Assembly (NCBI GenBank): GCA_040376705.1
Contig: JBEIQE010000002.1
Location: forward strand, 248,001-312,000
Length of the DNA stretch: 64,000 nucleotides
Direction of reading: 5' to 3'
DNA from: JBEIQE01 sp040376705
GTDB lineage: Bacteria; Pseudomonadota; Alphaproteobacteria; UBA2400
A program made the position numbers and the translations under genes. Shown in pieces: positions 43,443 to 52,297 of this stretch. How positions within the stretch are numbered: the stretch's first letter is position 1; the number at the start of each line of letters is the position of its first letter. A model generated the notes under the pieces. That model was not told the DNA's origin and made no database searches. It saw only the letters and a program-made list of their open reading frames with translations.

Positions 43443-44959
43443 CGTGCTTTATCCGGTGTTGCAGCCGGAGCGTCAGCCGGCGTTTCCGGTGTGGTGCTAA
43501 CCGGCACTACACCCTTGTTGGGCTGTGTATACAGCGCCAGGCCATGGATGAGGTCGAGCGCACGGGTGAGCTGGTAGTCGGACGGCGTGTCCTGCGCGGT
43601 TGCCGCTGGCGGTGCATCCGGCGCAGCACCCGCTGGTGCTTCACCGGGTGTGGTCGCAGCTGGCGGTGTAGCTGCCTGCGGGGCCGGGGCCGGTGCGGGC
43701 GGTACTGTGGTTGTCGCTGGAGCAGGCGCGCCATTGGTTTGCGGGTGATCGTTACGCAAGGCGCCACGCAGGTCGGCCTCACGGAAAGAAACGCCCCGCG
43801 GGGCAATGGCTTCGATCTTCGACTGCTCGACGATGATGTCCGGCACAATACCTTCGGCCTGAATCGAGCGGCCCGATGGTGTGTAGTAGCGCGCGGTGGT
43901 CAGGCGCATAGCCCCCTGACCCGAGAGCGGGATGATGGTCTGCACCGAGCCCTTACCGAAGCTCTTGAGGCCGAGGATGATGGCGCGCTTGTGATCCTGC
44001 AGCGCACCGGCGACAATTTCAGACGCTGAAGCCGAACCGTTGTTGATGAGTACAACCACCGGCTTGCCATTGGCCTGATCGCCGGGGGTGGCATTGAAAC
44101 GCTGGTTGTCTTCGGTGTTGCGGGCACGGGTGGAAACGATTTCGCCGCGCTCGAGGAAGGTATCGGAAACTGAAACCGCCTGATCGAGCAGTCCACCGGG
44201 GTTGTTGCGCAGGTCAATCACCCAGCCTTCGAGCTTGTCGCCCAGCTGCTTGCTGATTTCGCTCATGGCACGGTCGAGGCCGTCCTGTGTGCGGTCGGAG
44301 AAGCTGGAAATACGCACATAACCGACATTACCTTCAGCGCGCCACTTGACGCTTTCCACACGGATAACCGCACGGGTCACGCTCACTTCAAAGGGCTCGG
44401 CCTGACCGCGTACAATGGTGAGCTTGATGCGGGTGCCCACAGGGCCGCGCATCTTGTTGACGGCTTCCTGCAGCGAGAAGCCGGTAACTGGGGTGCCGTC
44501 AAGTGCGATGATAAGATCGCCAGCCTGCAGGCCGGCCTTGCTGGCGGGGGTATCATCAATCGGGGTGATAACCTTGACGACGCTGTTCTCCATCGTCACT
44601 TCAATCCCAAGACCCCCGAACTCGCCGCGGGTTTGCACCTGCATGTCGCGGAACTCGTCTTTATTCAGATAACCTGAATGTGGGTCAAGACGTGCGAGCA
44701 TGCCGTTAAGTGCGGCTTCAACCAGCTCTTCGTCTTTCACGGGCTCGACATACTGGGCGCGGGTGCGCTCGAACACATCGCCGAACAGCTTGAGCAGACG
44801 GTAGGTCTCGGCGCTATCAGCCGGCTTCTCGCTGTTCTCGTTGGCGGCGGCTGGCGCAGGTGTTTGCGCGGGCGCAGCAGGGGCACCGGCAAGGGCGGTT
44901 GCCGATACGCTAACCATGAGCAGGGAGACGAGTGTGAATTTCAGGAACGGATTGGACAC
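43439..44959 (-). CDS. ctpA: Carboxy-terminal processing protease (S41)
   Basis: A 506-residue periplasmic S41 serine protease. Signal peptide, PDZ domain (about residues 90-175, GLGIEVTMENSVV...LQAGDLIIALDGTPV), and catalytic Ser/Lys in NNGSASASEIVAGALQD and KSFGKGSVQTI. The tail is Pro/Ala-rich. It degrades or trims periplasmic proteins involved in cell-wall turnover. Part of the conserved gpmI-envC-ctpA-deacetylase-rppH operon. Confidence 0.92.
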   Translation of the reverse strand: MSNPFLKFTLVSLLMVSVSATALAGAPAAPAQTPAPAAANENSEKPADSAETYRLLKLFGDVFERTRAQYVEPVKDEELVEAALNGMLARLDPHSGYLNKDEFRDMQVQTRGEFGGLGIEVTMENSVVKVITPIDDTPASKAGLQAGDLIIALDGTPVTGFSLQEAVNKMRGPVGTRIKLTIVRGQAEPFEVSVTRAVIRVESVKWRAEGNVGYVRISSFSDRTQDGLDRAMSEISKQLGDKLEGWVIDLRNNPGGLLDQAVSVSDTFLERGEIVSTRARNTEDNQRFNATPGDQANGKPVVVLINNGSASASEIVAGALQDHKRAIILGLKSFGKGSVQTIIPLSGQGAMRLTTARYYTPSGRSIQAEGIVPDIIVEQSKIEAIAPRGVSFREADLRGALRNDHPQTNGAPAPATTTVPPAPAPAPQAATPPAATTPGEAPAGAAPDAPPAATAQDTPSDYQLTRALDLIHGLALYTQPNKGVVPVSTTPETPADAPAATPDKAR

Positions 44960-44976
44960 TAAAGACCTCGCACGGG

Positions 44977-46143
44977 TTATGGAGAACGGGACTGAGTTAA
45001 ACGCACGGCAGTATTGCCAAGCGGGTCGACGGGCGCACCCTCATGGCGCACCTCGAAGTATAACTCAGGTGGCGGATCTTGCTGCGCGGAAACTGCTCCG
45101 AGCGGCTCACCCGCGGTAACCCGCTGGCCAACCTCGACGGTAACCCGCCCAAGACCAGCCAGAACGGTATGATACCCGCCAGTATGCTCAACAATCAAGA
45201 CACGGCCGTAGCCGCGGAACGGACCTGCAAAAGCGACTCGGCCATCCGCCACAGCTGTTGCAATAGCGCCAGCGCGCGGGCGCAGTGTGATTCCCTTGGC
45301 TATATTGCCGAATTCATCGCGTTCGCCAAAGCGCAGCACCGCTGCAGCCGAAACAGGGAGACGTCTTGCCGCACCGGCGGGCAGGGCGCGCGCGGTGGCC
45401 ACAGGTGGTGCAGGCGCTGTTACTTCACGTTCTTGCTGCTGTTCGCGCTCCATACGCTCGAGGAGTTCGCGTAAATTCTGTGCCTGATTCGCCAGACGCG
45501 TGGCGCGCTCCTGCTCGCGGCTATGCAGCGTGCGGGTACTGGCAAGCCGCTGGCTGCGCTCGTCCATCAGCTTGTTCAGCTCGGTCTGCTGCGCGCTGAG
45601 CTTGCGTTGTTCGGCCAATACGCTGCGGCGCTTGCTCTCAAGCCGCTGCTGCAGCAGGCGCAGGTCGGCCACGGTAGCGGCCAGCTCGCTGCTGCGTTTT
45701 TCGATTTCAGGCAGCAGCGCTTTGAGCTGCAGGTCGGTGCGCAGGCGGTCAATCGGCGGGGTGGGGTTGAACAACTGGGCAGCTGGCGGGGTGAGGGCCA
45801 GGCGCTGCAGCAGGGCAATGGTCTCGCTCAGCTGCTGGCGCTGGGCCGCGAGCAATACGCCGCGGCGTGCGGCTGTACCTTCAAGATCGGCCAGACTGCT
45901 CTCGAGGTCTGAAAGGTCTTTCTCGCTGCGGTCGGCCGCTGTAGCGGCGGCTACCAGCTTGCTGCGCAGACCTTGCAGCTCGGCATCAATTGCGGCTTCC
46001 TGCGCGCGCAGGTTGTTGGTGCGCGTCTGGCTTTGCGTAAGCTGCTGTGTGGTGGCAGAAAGACGCTGCTGCGGCGTGGGTTCGGCCCACACTGGCCATG
46101 CAGGTGTTGCTAATAACAGGCCAAGAACGATAAGCCTTTTCAT
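44977..46143 (-). CDS. envC: EnvC-like murein hydrolase activator
   Basis: A 388-residue exported protein: signal peptide, a long coiled coil (about residues 25-245, e.g. RSEKDLSDLESSLADLEG), then a LytM/M23 domain from about residue 270 (GITLRPRAGAIATAVADGRV). The catalytic HxH of active M23 enzymes is replaced by ELYFEVR, as in EnvC, so it activates amidases rather than cutting peptidoglycan itself. One base overlaps with gpmI. Confidence 0.9.
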   Translation of the reverse strand: MKRLIVLGLLLATPAWPVWAEPTPQQRLSATTQQLTQSQTRTNNLRAQEAAIDAELQGLRSKLVAAATAADRSEKDLSDLESSLADLEGTAARRGVLLAAQRQQLSETIALLQRLALTPPAAQLFNPTPPIDRLRTDLQLKALLPEIEKRSSELAATVADLRLLQQRLESKRRSVLAEQRKLSAQQTELNKLMDERSQRLASTRTLHSREQERATRLANQAQNLRELLERMEREQQQEREVTAPAPPVATARALPAGAARRLPVSAAAVLRFGERDEFGNIAKGITLRPRAGAIATAVADGRVAFAGPFRGYGRVLIVEHTGGYHTVLAGLGRVTVEVGQRVTAGEPLGAVSAQQDPPPELYFEVRHEGAPVDPLGNTAVRLTQSRSP

Positions 46144-47711
46144 CAGCTCACAATCAGGCTCTTGCCGGTCATCACCTTGGGCTGGGGCAGGCCCATGAGC
46201 TGCAGCAGCGTGGGGGCGATATCTGCCAATCCGCCATCCTGCAGCTTAAGTGACTTGTCGTTACATGCCAGCAGCACCGGCACGGGGTTGAGTGAGTGTG
46301 CGGTATGCGGCCCGTGGGTGGTTTCATCCCACAGTTCTTCGCAATTACCATGGTCGGCCGTAATCATGAGCGCACCACCTTGGGCGAGGGCTGCTTCTCT
46401 TATGGCGCCCAAGCCGATATCCACTGTCTCAACCGCTTTAATCGCGGCACTTAAAATGCCGGTATGGCCAACCATGTCGGGGTTGGCAAAGTTGAGGATA
46501 ACCAGATCGAACTGCTTGCTGTTAATCGCAGCCACGCATTTGGCCGTCACTTCGGGCGCCGACATCTCGGGCTGCAAATCATAGGTCGCGACTTTGGGCG
46601 ATGGCACCAAAATGCGCTCTTCACCGGCATAGACCTTCTCTTCGCCACCGTTGAAGAAGAAAGTGACATGGGCATATTTCTCGGTCTCGGCGATGCGCAA
46701 TTGCTTCTTGCCAGCCTTACTCACCACTTCGCCCAATACCTCGGTCAGGTCCTTGGGCGGGAACATGGCCTTCATGAAGGCATTCAGCTCGGTTGAGTAT
46801 TCAACCATGCCCAGCGCGCAGGCAAAGCGTAGCGTGGGTTTGGCGAAACCATCGAACTTGTTATCGAGGAAGGCGGCGAGGATTTCGCGCGCGCGGTCGG
46901 CCCGGAAATTGGCAAACAGCAGACCATCGCCCTTTTGCATACCTGCGTAACGGCTCTCGACCATGGGCTTGATAAATTCATCAGTCACGCCTGCATCGTA
47001 TGCGGCCTGAATGGCTGTCGCTGCATCTTCAAATTTATCGCCCTGCGCCTCGGCCATGGCGCGGTAGGCGAGCTCAACGCGGTCCCAGCGCTTGTCGCGG
47101 TCCATAGCGTAATAGCGGCCTGAGACGGTGGCGATAAATGCATGTTGTGGCAGGGCCTTGGCGAGAGCACCAATCTGCTCAACTGCGCTTTTGGGCGCAA
47201 CATCGCGGCCATCGGTAAAGGCATGCACGGCTACGGGTATGCCAGCTGCAGTGATAATTTTTGCTAATGCAAGGATATGGTCCTGATGTGCATGCACACC
47301 GCCCGGCGAGCACAGGCCCATGAGGTGGCAGGTGCCGCTGGTCTCTTTCAGTTTGGCAATCAGCTCTTCAAGCTCGGGCAAATGAGCAAGGCTTCCATCT
47401 TTAATTGCCTGATCGATCTTGGGCAGGTCCTGCATGATGATACGGCCCGCGCCCATGGTCATGTGGCCGACTTCAGAGTTACCCATCTGGCCTTCAGGCA
47501 GGCCCACATGCAGGCCGGATGTTTTGAGAAAGGCATGCGGACAGGTCGCCCACATATCATTCCAGTGCGGGGCATTGGCCTGGGCGATGGCGTTATACTC
47601 GCGTGCTTCACGGTAACCCCAGCCATCCAGAATACAAAGCACAACGGGCTTTTTTGCAGGAGCGAGGGCAGGAGCGGGCGAAGTCATGTGCGGTAATCTC
47701 TTGTTAGCCAT
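46143..47711 (-). CDS. gpmI: 2,3-bisphosphoglycerate-independent phosphoglycerate mutase
   Basis: A 522-residue metal-dependent alkaline-phosphatase-superfamily enzyme that interconverts 3- and 2-phosphoglycerate. Motifs: LDGWGYR (metal), GNSEVGHMTMGAG with the catalytic Ser, HAFTDGRDVAP, and C-terminal ADHGNCEELWD. The start at 47711 or the inner ATG at 47687 are both possible. First gene of the envC-ctpA operon. Confidence 0.93.
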   Translation of the reverse strand: MANKRLPHMTSPAPALAPAKKPVVLCILDGWGYREAREYNAIAQANAPHWNDMWATCPHAFLKTSGLHVGLPEGQMGNSEVGHMTMGAGRIIMQDLPKIDQAIKDGSLAHLPELEELIAKLKETSGTCHLMGLCSPGGVHAHQDHILALAKIITAAGIPVAVHAFTDGRDVAPKSAVEQIGALAKALPQHAFIATVSGRYYAMDRDKRWDRVELAYRAMAEAQGDKFEDAATAIQAAYDAGVTDEFIKPMVESRYAGMQKGDGLLFANFRADRAREILAAFLDNKFDGFAKPTLRFACALGMVEYSTELNAFMKAMFPPKDLTEVLGEVVSKAGKKQLRIAETEKYAHVTFFFNGGEEKVYAGEERILVPSPKVATYDLQPEMSAPEVTAKCVAAINSKQFDLVILNFANPDMVGHTGILSAAIKAVETVDIGLGAIREAALAQGGALMITADHGNCEELWDETTHGPHTAHSLNPVPVLLACNDKSLKLQDGGLADIAPTLLQLMGLPQPKVMTGKSLIVS

Positions 47712-47828
47712 AAAGCAATGCCTTGTATTTAGACGGTGTTTGGCTGCACGGCTAGGGGGAGCTGCGACATTTTACACGTCTTTAACGCTGTTGTGACAGG
47801 CTGAAAGGGAATTAACGGGAGTAATTGA

Positions 47829-48239
47829 ATGGGCACAGCTATTTCGCACTGGGGTTTACTCGACGATTCAGATTCTGCCGGCAGCTATGAGGTTGCCAAA
47901 CTTAAGCCCGTTCGGCCCGATATCGCCATGGTTCTCACCGAGGCTGGCGAGGTTCTCATTCACCGCAGCTGCAAACCGGTTTCATGCTGCGTTGCAATTG
48001 TTTTAGGCCGCGCTGCAACCGGCCTCTCGCGCCCGCAAAGCGAACGTCTGCAACGTGCATGGGACATGGCCCTTGCCGTGGCCGATGGCAACAAGGACGC
48101 CGTACAGCTGCAGCCCATGTCGCATCACTGGCGCTTCTCGCGCACCGATTACATGACCGTTGAAGAATGGCATGAGCAGCAGCGCCTCTCGAGCCATAAC
48201 GCCAATGTGCGTCATAATGAAATTGGCGATAGCGCATAA
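47829..48239 (+). CDS. Hypothetical protein
   Basis: A 136-residue protein, no signal peptide or membrane segment. Contains VSCCVAIVLGRAATGLSRPQ and YMTVEEWHEQQRLSSHNANV. No family recognised. It has normal GC, unlike the genes that follow, and lies directly before the candidate immunity array. Confidence 0.55.
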   Translation: MGTAISHWGLLDDSDSAGSYEVAKLKPVRPDIAMVLTEAGEVLIHRSCKPVSCCVAIVLGRAATGLSRPQSERLQRAWDMALAVADGNKDAVQLQPMSHHWRFSRTDYMTVEEWHEQQRLSSHNANVRHNEIGDSA

Positions 48240-48275
48240 TCTCGGCTAACCTCTGCTGCAGTTTGCGGTGGAGGG

Positions 48276-48704
48276 ATGATGGCTGGCGATACCTATGAGC
48301 TTGAGGTTGACCTCGGCGGATTGTTTCAACTCGACAACGCCAAGGTTGTAGCGGGTATACCGCGCAATCGCTCCAAGCCTTCTTTCAATCTCACACCTGC
48401 AAAAGCCGAAATCATTCTCAACGGGCAGTCGCGTGGGTTTGTCACGCTGGCCTATCAAGATCATTTTAAATTTCTGAGTGATGATCCTGTGGTGCGCTCA
48501 AAGGTGGGGCTCAGATTTTATGACGAGATAGATGCCGCCCTGCTGGAAGAGATGAAGGCTGGCGTGTGCATTTTAAAATGCACGACCATAGAGGTAGATA
48601 AAGAAGCCGAAGCCGCGCGCAAGGCCGAGGACTTTAAAAAACTGCAGGCACGACGCAAAGCGATTATGGATGAGTTGGAACGAAAGAAGGGCCTGAATGA
48701 CTGA
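48276..48704 (+). CDS. Hypothetical protein, candidate orphan immunity
   Basis: A 142-residue protein with no signal peptide. It begins YELEVDLGGLFQLDNAKVV and ends in a charged helix (VDKEAEAARKAEDFKKLQAR). No family recognised. The last bases of its reading frame overlap the ATG of a 16-codon stub at 48697. Same orientation as the toxin and within the array, so it may be an immunity protein for a lost toxin; this is inference. Confidence 0.55.
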   Translation: MMAGDTYELEVDLGGLFQLDNAKVVAGIPRNRSKPSFNLTPAKAEIILNGQSRGFVTLAYQDHFKFLSDDPVVRSKVGLRFYDEIDAALLEEMKAGVCILKCTTIEVDKEAEAARKAEDFKKLQARRKAIMDELERKKGLND

Positions 48705-48747
48705 GCTTCGCCCTGCATATCTGGTTATGGATGCTCGCCTACCATGA
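48697..48747 (+). pseudogene. 16-codon stub between two small genes (possible truncated toxin start)
   Basis: Reads MTELRPAYLVMDARLP then stops. Its ATG overlaps the stop of the preceding gene, and its stop overlaps the ATG of the next (ATGA). This tight coupling at both ends suggests the start of a coding sequence that was later truncated. Confidence 0.45.
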
Positions 48748-49130
48748 CTAAGAATCCCGAAATCTACGTTTTGCCTGATGAGGCTTTCTACATAAGGCAG
48801 AAAGATTACCCTGACTTTATCAGTGTTATTGAATCTGTTCTTAAATGTTATGAGCTTTTTGATTCTGTGGTCTTGGACGTAGAAAGAAAACATATTGAGG
48901 CACTGCTAGCCAATATGAAGTCCATTTCTATGCCCAAGCAGGGTAATCTTAAAATTGAATTATCGCGAGGCATGAGAGCAGATCTATGCTCATGTTTATC
49001 CCAAGCATGGGAAGAATACGCCGCCTTGTCGAAGAGGTGTTTGAAGGTTGAGGAAAGCAAGGTTCGGTTTTTGATGGACTTGGCGTTCGGCGATGCAAAA
49101 CTAGTTTCTGAAGGAGCGGCCTTATCATGA
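48744..49130 (+). CDS. Hypothetical protein, candidate orphan immunity
   Basis: A 128-residue, AT-richer gene. Contains FYIRQKDYPDFISVIESVL and EVE/EEYAALSKRCLKV-like helices. No family recognised. Stop overlaps the ATG of a stub at 49127 as ATGA, the arrangement expected for an immunity gene followed by its toxin. Confidence 0.55.
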   Translation: MTKNPEIYVLPDEAFYIRQKDYPDFISVIESVLKCYELFDSVVLDVERKHIEALLANMKSISMPKQGNLKIELSRGMRADLCSCLSQAWEEYAALSKRCLKVEESKVRFLMDLAFGDAKLVSEGAALS

Positions 49131-49183
49131 GCGAGGACACTGCCCTTAAAATGGTGCTTAAAACACAGCCGAATAGCTATTAA
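49127..49183 (+). pseudogene. 18-codon stub (possible truncated toxin start)
   Basis: Reads MSEDTALKMVLKTQPNSY then stops. AAGGAG lies about 10 bases upstream and the ATG overlaps the stop of the candidate immunity gene. It has the signals of an expressed gene but no room for a protein, so it looks like the remaining 5' end of a toxin. Confidence 0.45.
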
Positions 49184-49242
49184 TAATGTTTATTTAATGA
49201 TAATTCTGTAAGCTCAGAAACTGTTAATCATATGAGTGCATC

Positions 49243-49617
49243 GTGGTCTCAAAAAAGCTCCTAGATACAACGTTATGTCCCCCTTTTCATGTGAATGAAA
49301 AGGAAGTTTCAGTCGTTTTGGCACTCGTTAAGCTGGCCAATAATGGCTATGAGCATTTCGATCCTGTAACGCTTGGGCTTTCTCATGACTCTATAGCGAT
49401 GCATTCTAATATCATCGAGGAATCTTTTTCGCATATATCTTCAGATGGAAATGTGCGGTTGCCCTATGGTGCCATTTCAGTTGTAAGCACGATATTGACG
49501 ACGGTTGATACCGAATATTCTCGGTTTGCACATTTTATCCCTATGGCATCTCTAGATGATGTGGATGCTTTAGAGCTGAAGTTTGCCGAAATATCATCCA
49601 GCTGGGGGAGGGTTTAG
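49243..49617 (+). CDS. Putative immunity protein of the second toxin
   Basis: A 124-residue, AT-rich gene starting at GTG. Segments include PPFHVNEKEVSVVLALVKLANNGYEHFD and SVVSTILTTVDTEYSR. No recognised family. Its stop is 2 bases from the toxin's TTG start, so the two are co-translated. Confidence 0.55.
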   Translation: MVSKKLLDTTLCPPFHVNEKEVSVVLALVKLANNGYEHFDPVTLGLSHDSIAMHSNIIEESFSHISSDGNVRLPYGAISVVSTILTTVDTEYSRFAHFIPMASLDDVDALELKFAEISSSWGRV

Positions 49618-49619
49618 TA

Positions 49620-51257
49620 TTGGCAGAGCAATCTACTCCTTTGATACTTGAAGAAGTAGCTCAGAGGTTATCTCAGGGGCACTCATTCAGGTATCATGTT
49701 CTTGGCGAAGACAGAGTGGCTCTGGATGGTAGTACCTCACCTAACTCAAATCAGTTTAATCACCCTAGTTTAAAATATGGTGACCAACTTGGCATTTATG
49801 AGCAGGACGCATTTTATAAGCACGCCCTTGGGACGCTCACTTCGCCGGATACTGTAGGATACCGCCGTAGTGATGGCGGTGCCGTTTTCTTCAATCAAGT
49901 TACTAATACACAAATTTTTTATGATCCAAATAATCCTGACTTAGGTACGATATTGCGCAGTGAACGCGGTGTTGAAGATTTCATAAAAGGTTATGATAAG
50001 GATGTGCGCGAAGGTTTTCGTGCTAATCCCGATCCTCAAGCTGCGTTCGTACGTGGTGGTTGGCAAGCCGTTATGGCGGTTGAGTTCACTGCTTCTATTG
50101 AAAATTCGTTAGATCAATCAGTTGGTGATAGGCGAACTGCAGCGCGTAATGCTTTGCAGGATTTGGGTGTGCAGACATATACGCCGGAAGGCCATGCTCT
50201 TCGCAAACCGCTACTCGGCGCTGTAGATATTCACGCCTCCCGCGGCCTTAATGCCGGGAGTTTGGCAGTGAATGTAGCCGAAGGCGATGTTGTGGGCGCA
50301 AGCGTAGATGCGGCCAGCATGGTGGCCGATAGTAACGGCGTGCAAAAGGCTGTTGTCACCGCCACTACTAAAGCGCTGGGTGCCGAGCTGGTTGAGGCGG
50401 GCCTTAAGAAAATTCCCGTTGTTGGTGCAGTTGTAACTGTGGGCACGGTGCTTTATGCCTCGGGCGCGCAGGCTATGGATGGGAATTACAAACTTGCTGC
50501 TGGCGAGCTGGCAGCGGGCATTCCCGAAGCTGCAGGCAATATCTTTGGTTTCGGGCTGGGTGATGCTGCGCGTGAAGCCGCGCGGCAGGGACTTATTGTA
50601 GCAGGCGGCGATGAGTTTGCGGCTGTTGAGAAGTCGGGCCTGCGTCAGTTAGGCGAAGGGGCTTATGCGCTGGGCGAGCAGGCTTATGGCAGCATGACCG
50701 TACCACAGGGTAAGCCACTCGAGGCGGTATTACCTGCCGACTACCGCAGCATGACTTTAGGCAGCGATGCCATGGGCGATCGTAGCGAAGTAAGCCGTAT
50801 TGCAATTGAGCGCAGTGGTTTTGCAGCTAATGATCCGCGCAATAACCTTACAGTCTTGAGTAGCGACATAGCCGCACCGCGCGCGCATCTGTTGATTTTG
50901 CCCGATGGCAGCGTGCAGGGGCCTGAGAGCGGCGGCGTAGCCTTTGGCAATAACCCCAGTATTGCAGCCGGCGTAAACGGGGGCACGCTGGGCATTATGT
51001 ATGCCGGTACCGGCGCCATGAACGATGCGCAATATAGCACTCTGCAAAGCACCACTGCGTGGCTGACCGCACAGCGCGGGCGCGATGGCCTCACATCGCC
51101 GGTTGAGGTAATTGCGGGCTCGCTCAACACCGCGCAGATTTTGCAGATACCTACTCCGCAGGGCTTTACCCCCGGCGTAGCGCCCGAGGCGGGTGCCGCA
51201 GGCCCGAGCATGCCTGTGCAGCAGCGCAAACTCTCGAATGGCACCAGTGGGCCTTAG
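49620..51257 (+). CDS. Polymorphic toxin with N-terminal variable domain and C-terminal degenerate amidase-like domain
   Basis: A 545-residue protein starting at TTG. Residues 1-150 form an AT-rich variable domain with VGYRRSDGGAVFFNQVTNTQ and LGTILRSERGVEDFIKGYDK, faintly like BECR-fold RNase toxin domains. Next come Gly/Ala-rich hydrophobic segments (about residues 210-320, e.g. IPVVGAVVTVGTVLY, AAGNIFGFGLGDAARE). The C-terminal domain starts with LGSDAMGDRSEVSRI at about residue 380, then HLLILPDGSVQG, FGNNPSIAAGVNGG, and MNDAQYSTLQ; this follows the amidase_2/PGRP plan, but the first zinc His is Glu-Arg (IAIERSG) and the second site reads AGSLN. So it should not hydrolyse peptidoglycan but may bind it. 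Confidence 0.7.
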   Translation: MAEQSTPLILEEVAQRLSQGHSFRYHVLGEDRVALDGSTSPNSNQFNHPSLKYGDQLGIYEQDAFYKHALGTLTSPDTVGYRRSDGGAVFFNQVTNTQIFYDPNNPDLGTILRSERGVEDFIKGYDKDVREGFRANPDPQAAFVRGGWQAVMAVEFTASIENSLDQSVGDRRTAARNALQDLGVQTYTPEGHALRKPLLGAVDIHASRGLNAGSLAVNVAEGDVVGASVDAASMVADSNGVQKAVVTATTKALGAELVEAGLKKIPVVGAVVTVGTVLYASGAQAMDGNYKLAAGELAAGIPEAAGNIFGFGLGDAAREAARQGLIVAGGDEFAAVEKSGLRQLGEGAYALGEQAYGSMTVPQGKPLEAVLPADYRSMTLGSDAMGDRSEVSRIAIERSGFAANDPRNNLTVLSSDIAAPRAHLLILPDGSVQGPESGGVAFGNNPSIAAGVNGGTLGIMYAGTGAMNDAQYSTLQSTTAWLTAQRGRDGLTSPVEVIAGSLNTAQILQIPTPQGFTPGVAPEAGAAGPSMPVQQRKLSNGTSGP

Positions 51258-51260
51258 CGC

Positions 51261-51701
51261 TTATGCGCGGTGGTATGGATGCCCGGCGATGATCTGCTGT
51301 GCGCGGTAGATCTGCTCCACCAACATAACCCGTGCCAGCATATGCGGCCAGGTGAGCTGGCCAAAACCCAAGACTAAATCAGCGCGTTTGCGCACTTCAT
51401 CCGCATGGCCATCGGCCCCGCCGAGCAGGAAGGCGATGTCGCGTGCGCCATCATCCTGCCATTGGCTTATTTTATCAGCAAACTGCTGGCTGCCCAGATT
51501 CTTGCCGCGTTCATCGCAGACCACCACGCGGGCGCCCTCGGGCAGGGCCGCGAGCAGGGCGGCGCTTTCGCGCTCCTGCGTAGCGGGTTTGGGCTCGAGC
51601 TCTTTAAGAGTGAATTGCCAGGTCAGGCGCTTGGCGTAATCCGCACACAGGTCGGCAACCGGTCCGCGGGCACGGCCAATGGCTAAAACAGTAATGCGCA
51701 T
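51261..51701 (-). CDS. rlmH: 23S rRNA pseudouridine-1915 N3-methyltransferase
   Basis: A 146-residue SPOUT-fold methyltransferase. N-terminal MRITVLAIGRARG, central VVVCDERGKNLGSQQFA, FLLGGADGHADEV (SAM knot) and C-terminal ARVMLVEQIYRAQQIIAGHPYHRA are diagnostic. It methylates Psi1915 in the 23S rRNA helix 69. In the usual order after rsfS. Confidence 0.93.
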   Translation of the reverse strand: MRITVLAIGRARGPVADLCADYAKRLTWQFTLKELEPKPATQERESAALLAALPEGARVVVCDERGKNLGSQQFADKISQWQDDGARDIAFLLGGADGHADEVRKRADLVLGFGQLTWPHMLARVMLVEQIYRAQQIIAGHPYHRA

Positions 51702-51710
51702 GGGCGGGCT

Positions 51711-52181
51711 TTAGATGTGAGCTTCGGCTTCGGCGCCCAGATGCTCGGGCGACCACAGACGCTCAAGCTGGTAGAACGCGCGCACTTCCGGACGGAAGAG
51801 ATGCACAATCACATCGCCGGTATCGATCAGCACCCAGTCGCCCTGCGACATGCCTTCGATGTGAACCTTCTGGCCCATCTTCTCGAGCTTTTCGCGCAGA
51901 TGCTCGGCCATGGCAGTAACCTGACGGGCAGATTTACCGGTGGCGATGATCATGTAGTCGGTGAGGCTGGTGCGGCCCACGAGGTCGTAGTTCACGATCT
52001 CTTCGGCCTTGTCATCATCGAGTGACTTTTCGATGAGGTCTCTGACAAGCTCGGGGCCTGAGGCCTTCTTGCTCTTGGACGGGGCTTTGCTTTTGACGGC
52101 AGTGGGTTTGCCCTTGGGGGCTGGTACGGTGCCCTTGAGGGCGGGAGCTTTTTTCGTAGGCACTAAGCCAAATTCCTCCAA
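51711..52181 (-). CDS. rsfS: Ribosome silencing factor
   Basis: A 156-residue protein. After a Lys/Ala-rich extension (about 40 residues) comes the RsfS/Iojap domain: IEKSLDDDKAEEIVNYDLVGRTSLTDYMIIATG, QGDWVLIDTGDVIVHLFRPEVRAFYQLERLW. It binds uL14 and blocks subunit joining under nutrient limitation. The long basic N-terminal extension is unusual for the family. Confidence 0.9.
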   Translation of the reverse strand: MEEFGLVPTKKAPALKGTVPAPKGKPTAVKSKAPSKSKKASGPELVRDLIEKSLDDDKAEEIVNYDLVGRTSLTDYMIIATGKSARQVTAMAEHLREKLEKMGQKVHIEGMSQGDWVLIDTGDVIVHLFRPEVRAFYQLERLWSPEHLGAEAEAHI

Positions 52182-52297
52182 CAGGGGTGCAGTGAAGACA
52201 GCTCTTCACCTGCCTTCAGCGTAGCACAAAAGAGCAACCGAACGCGCTGCCTTTTTAACTAACAGGAGGTAAATTTGACGCAGGGCAGCATGTAATA

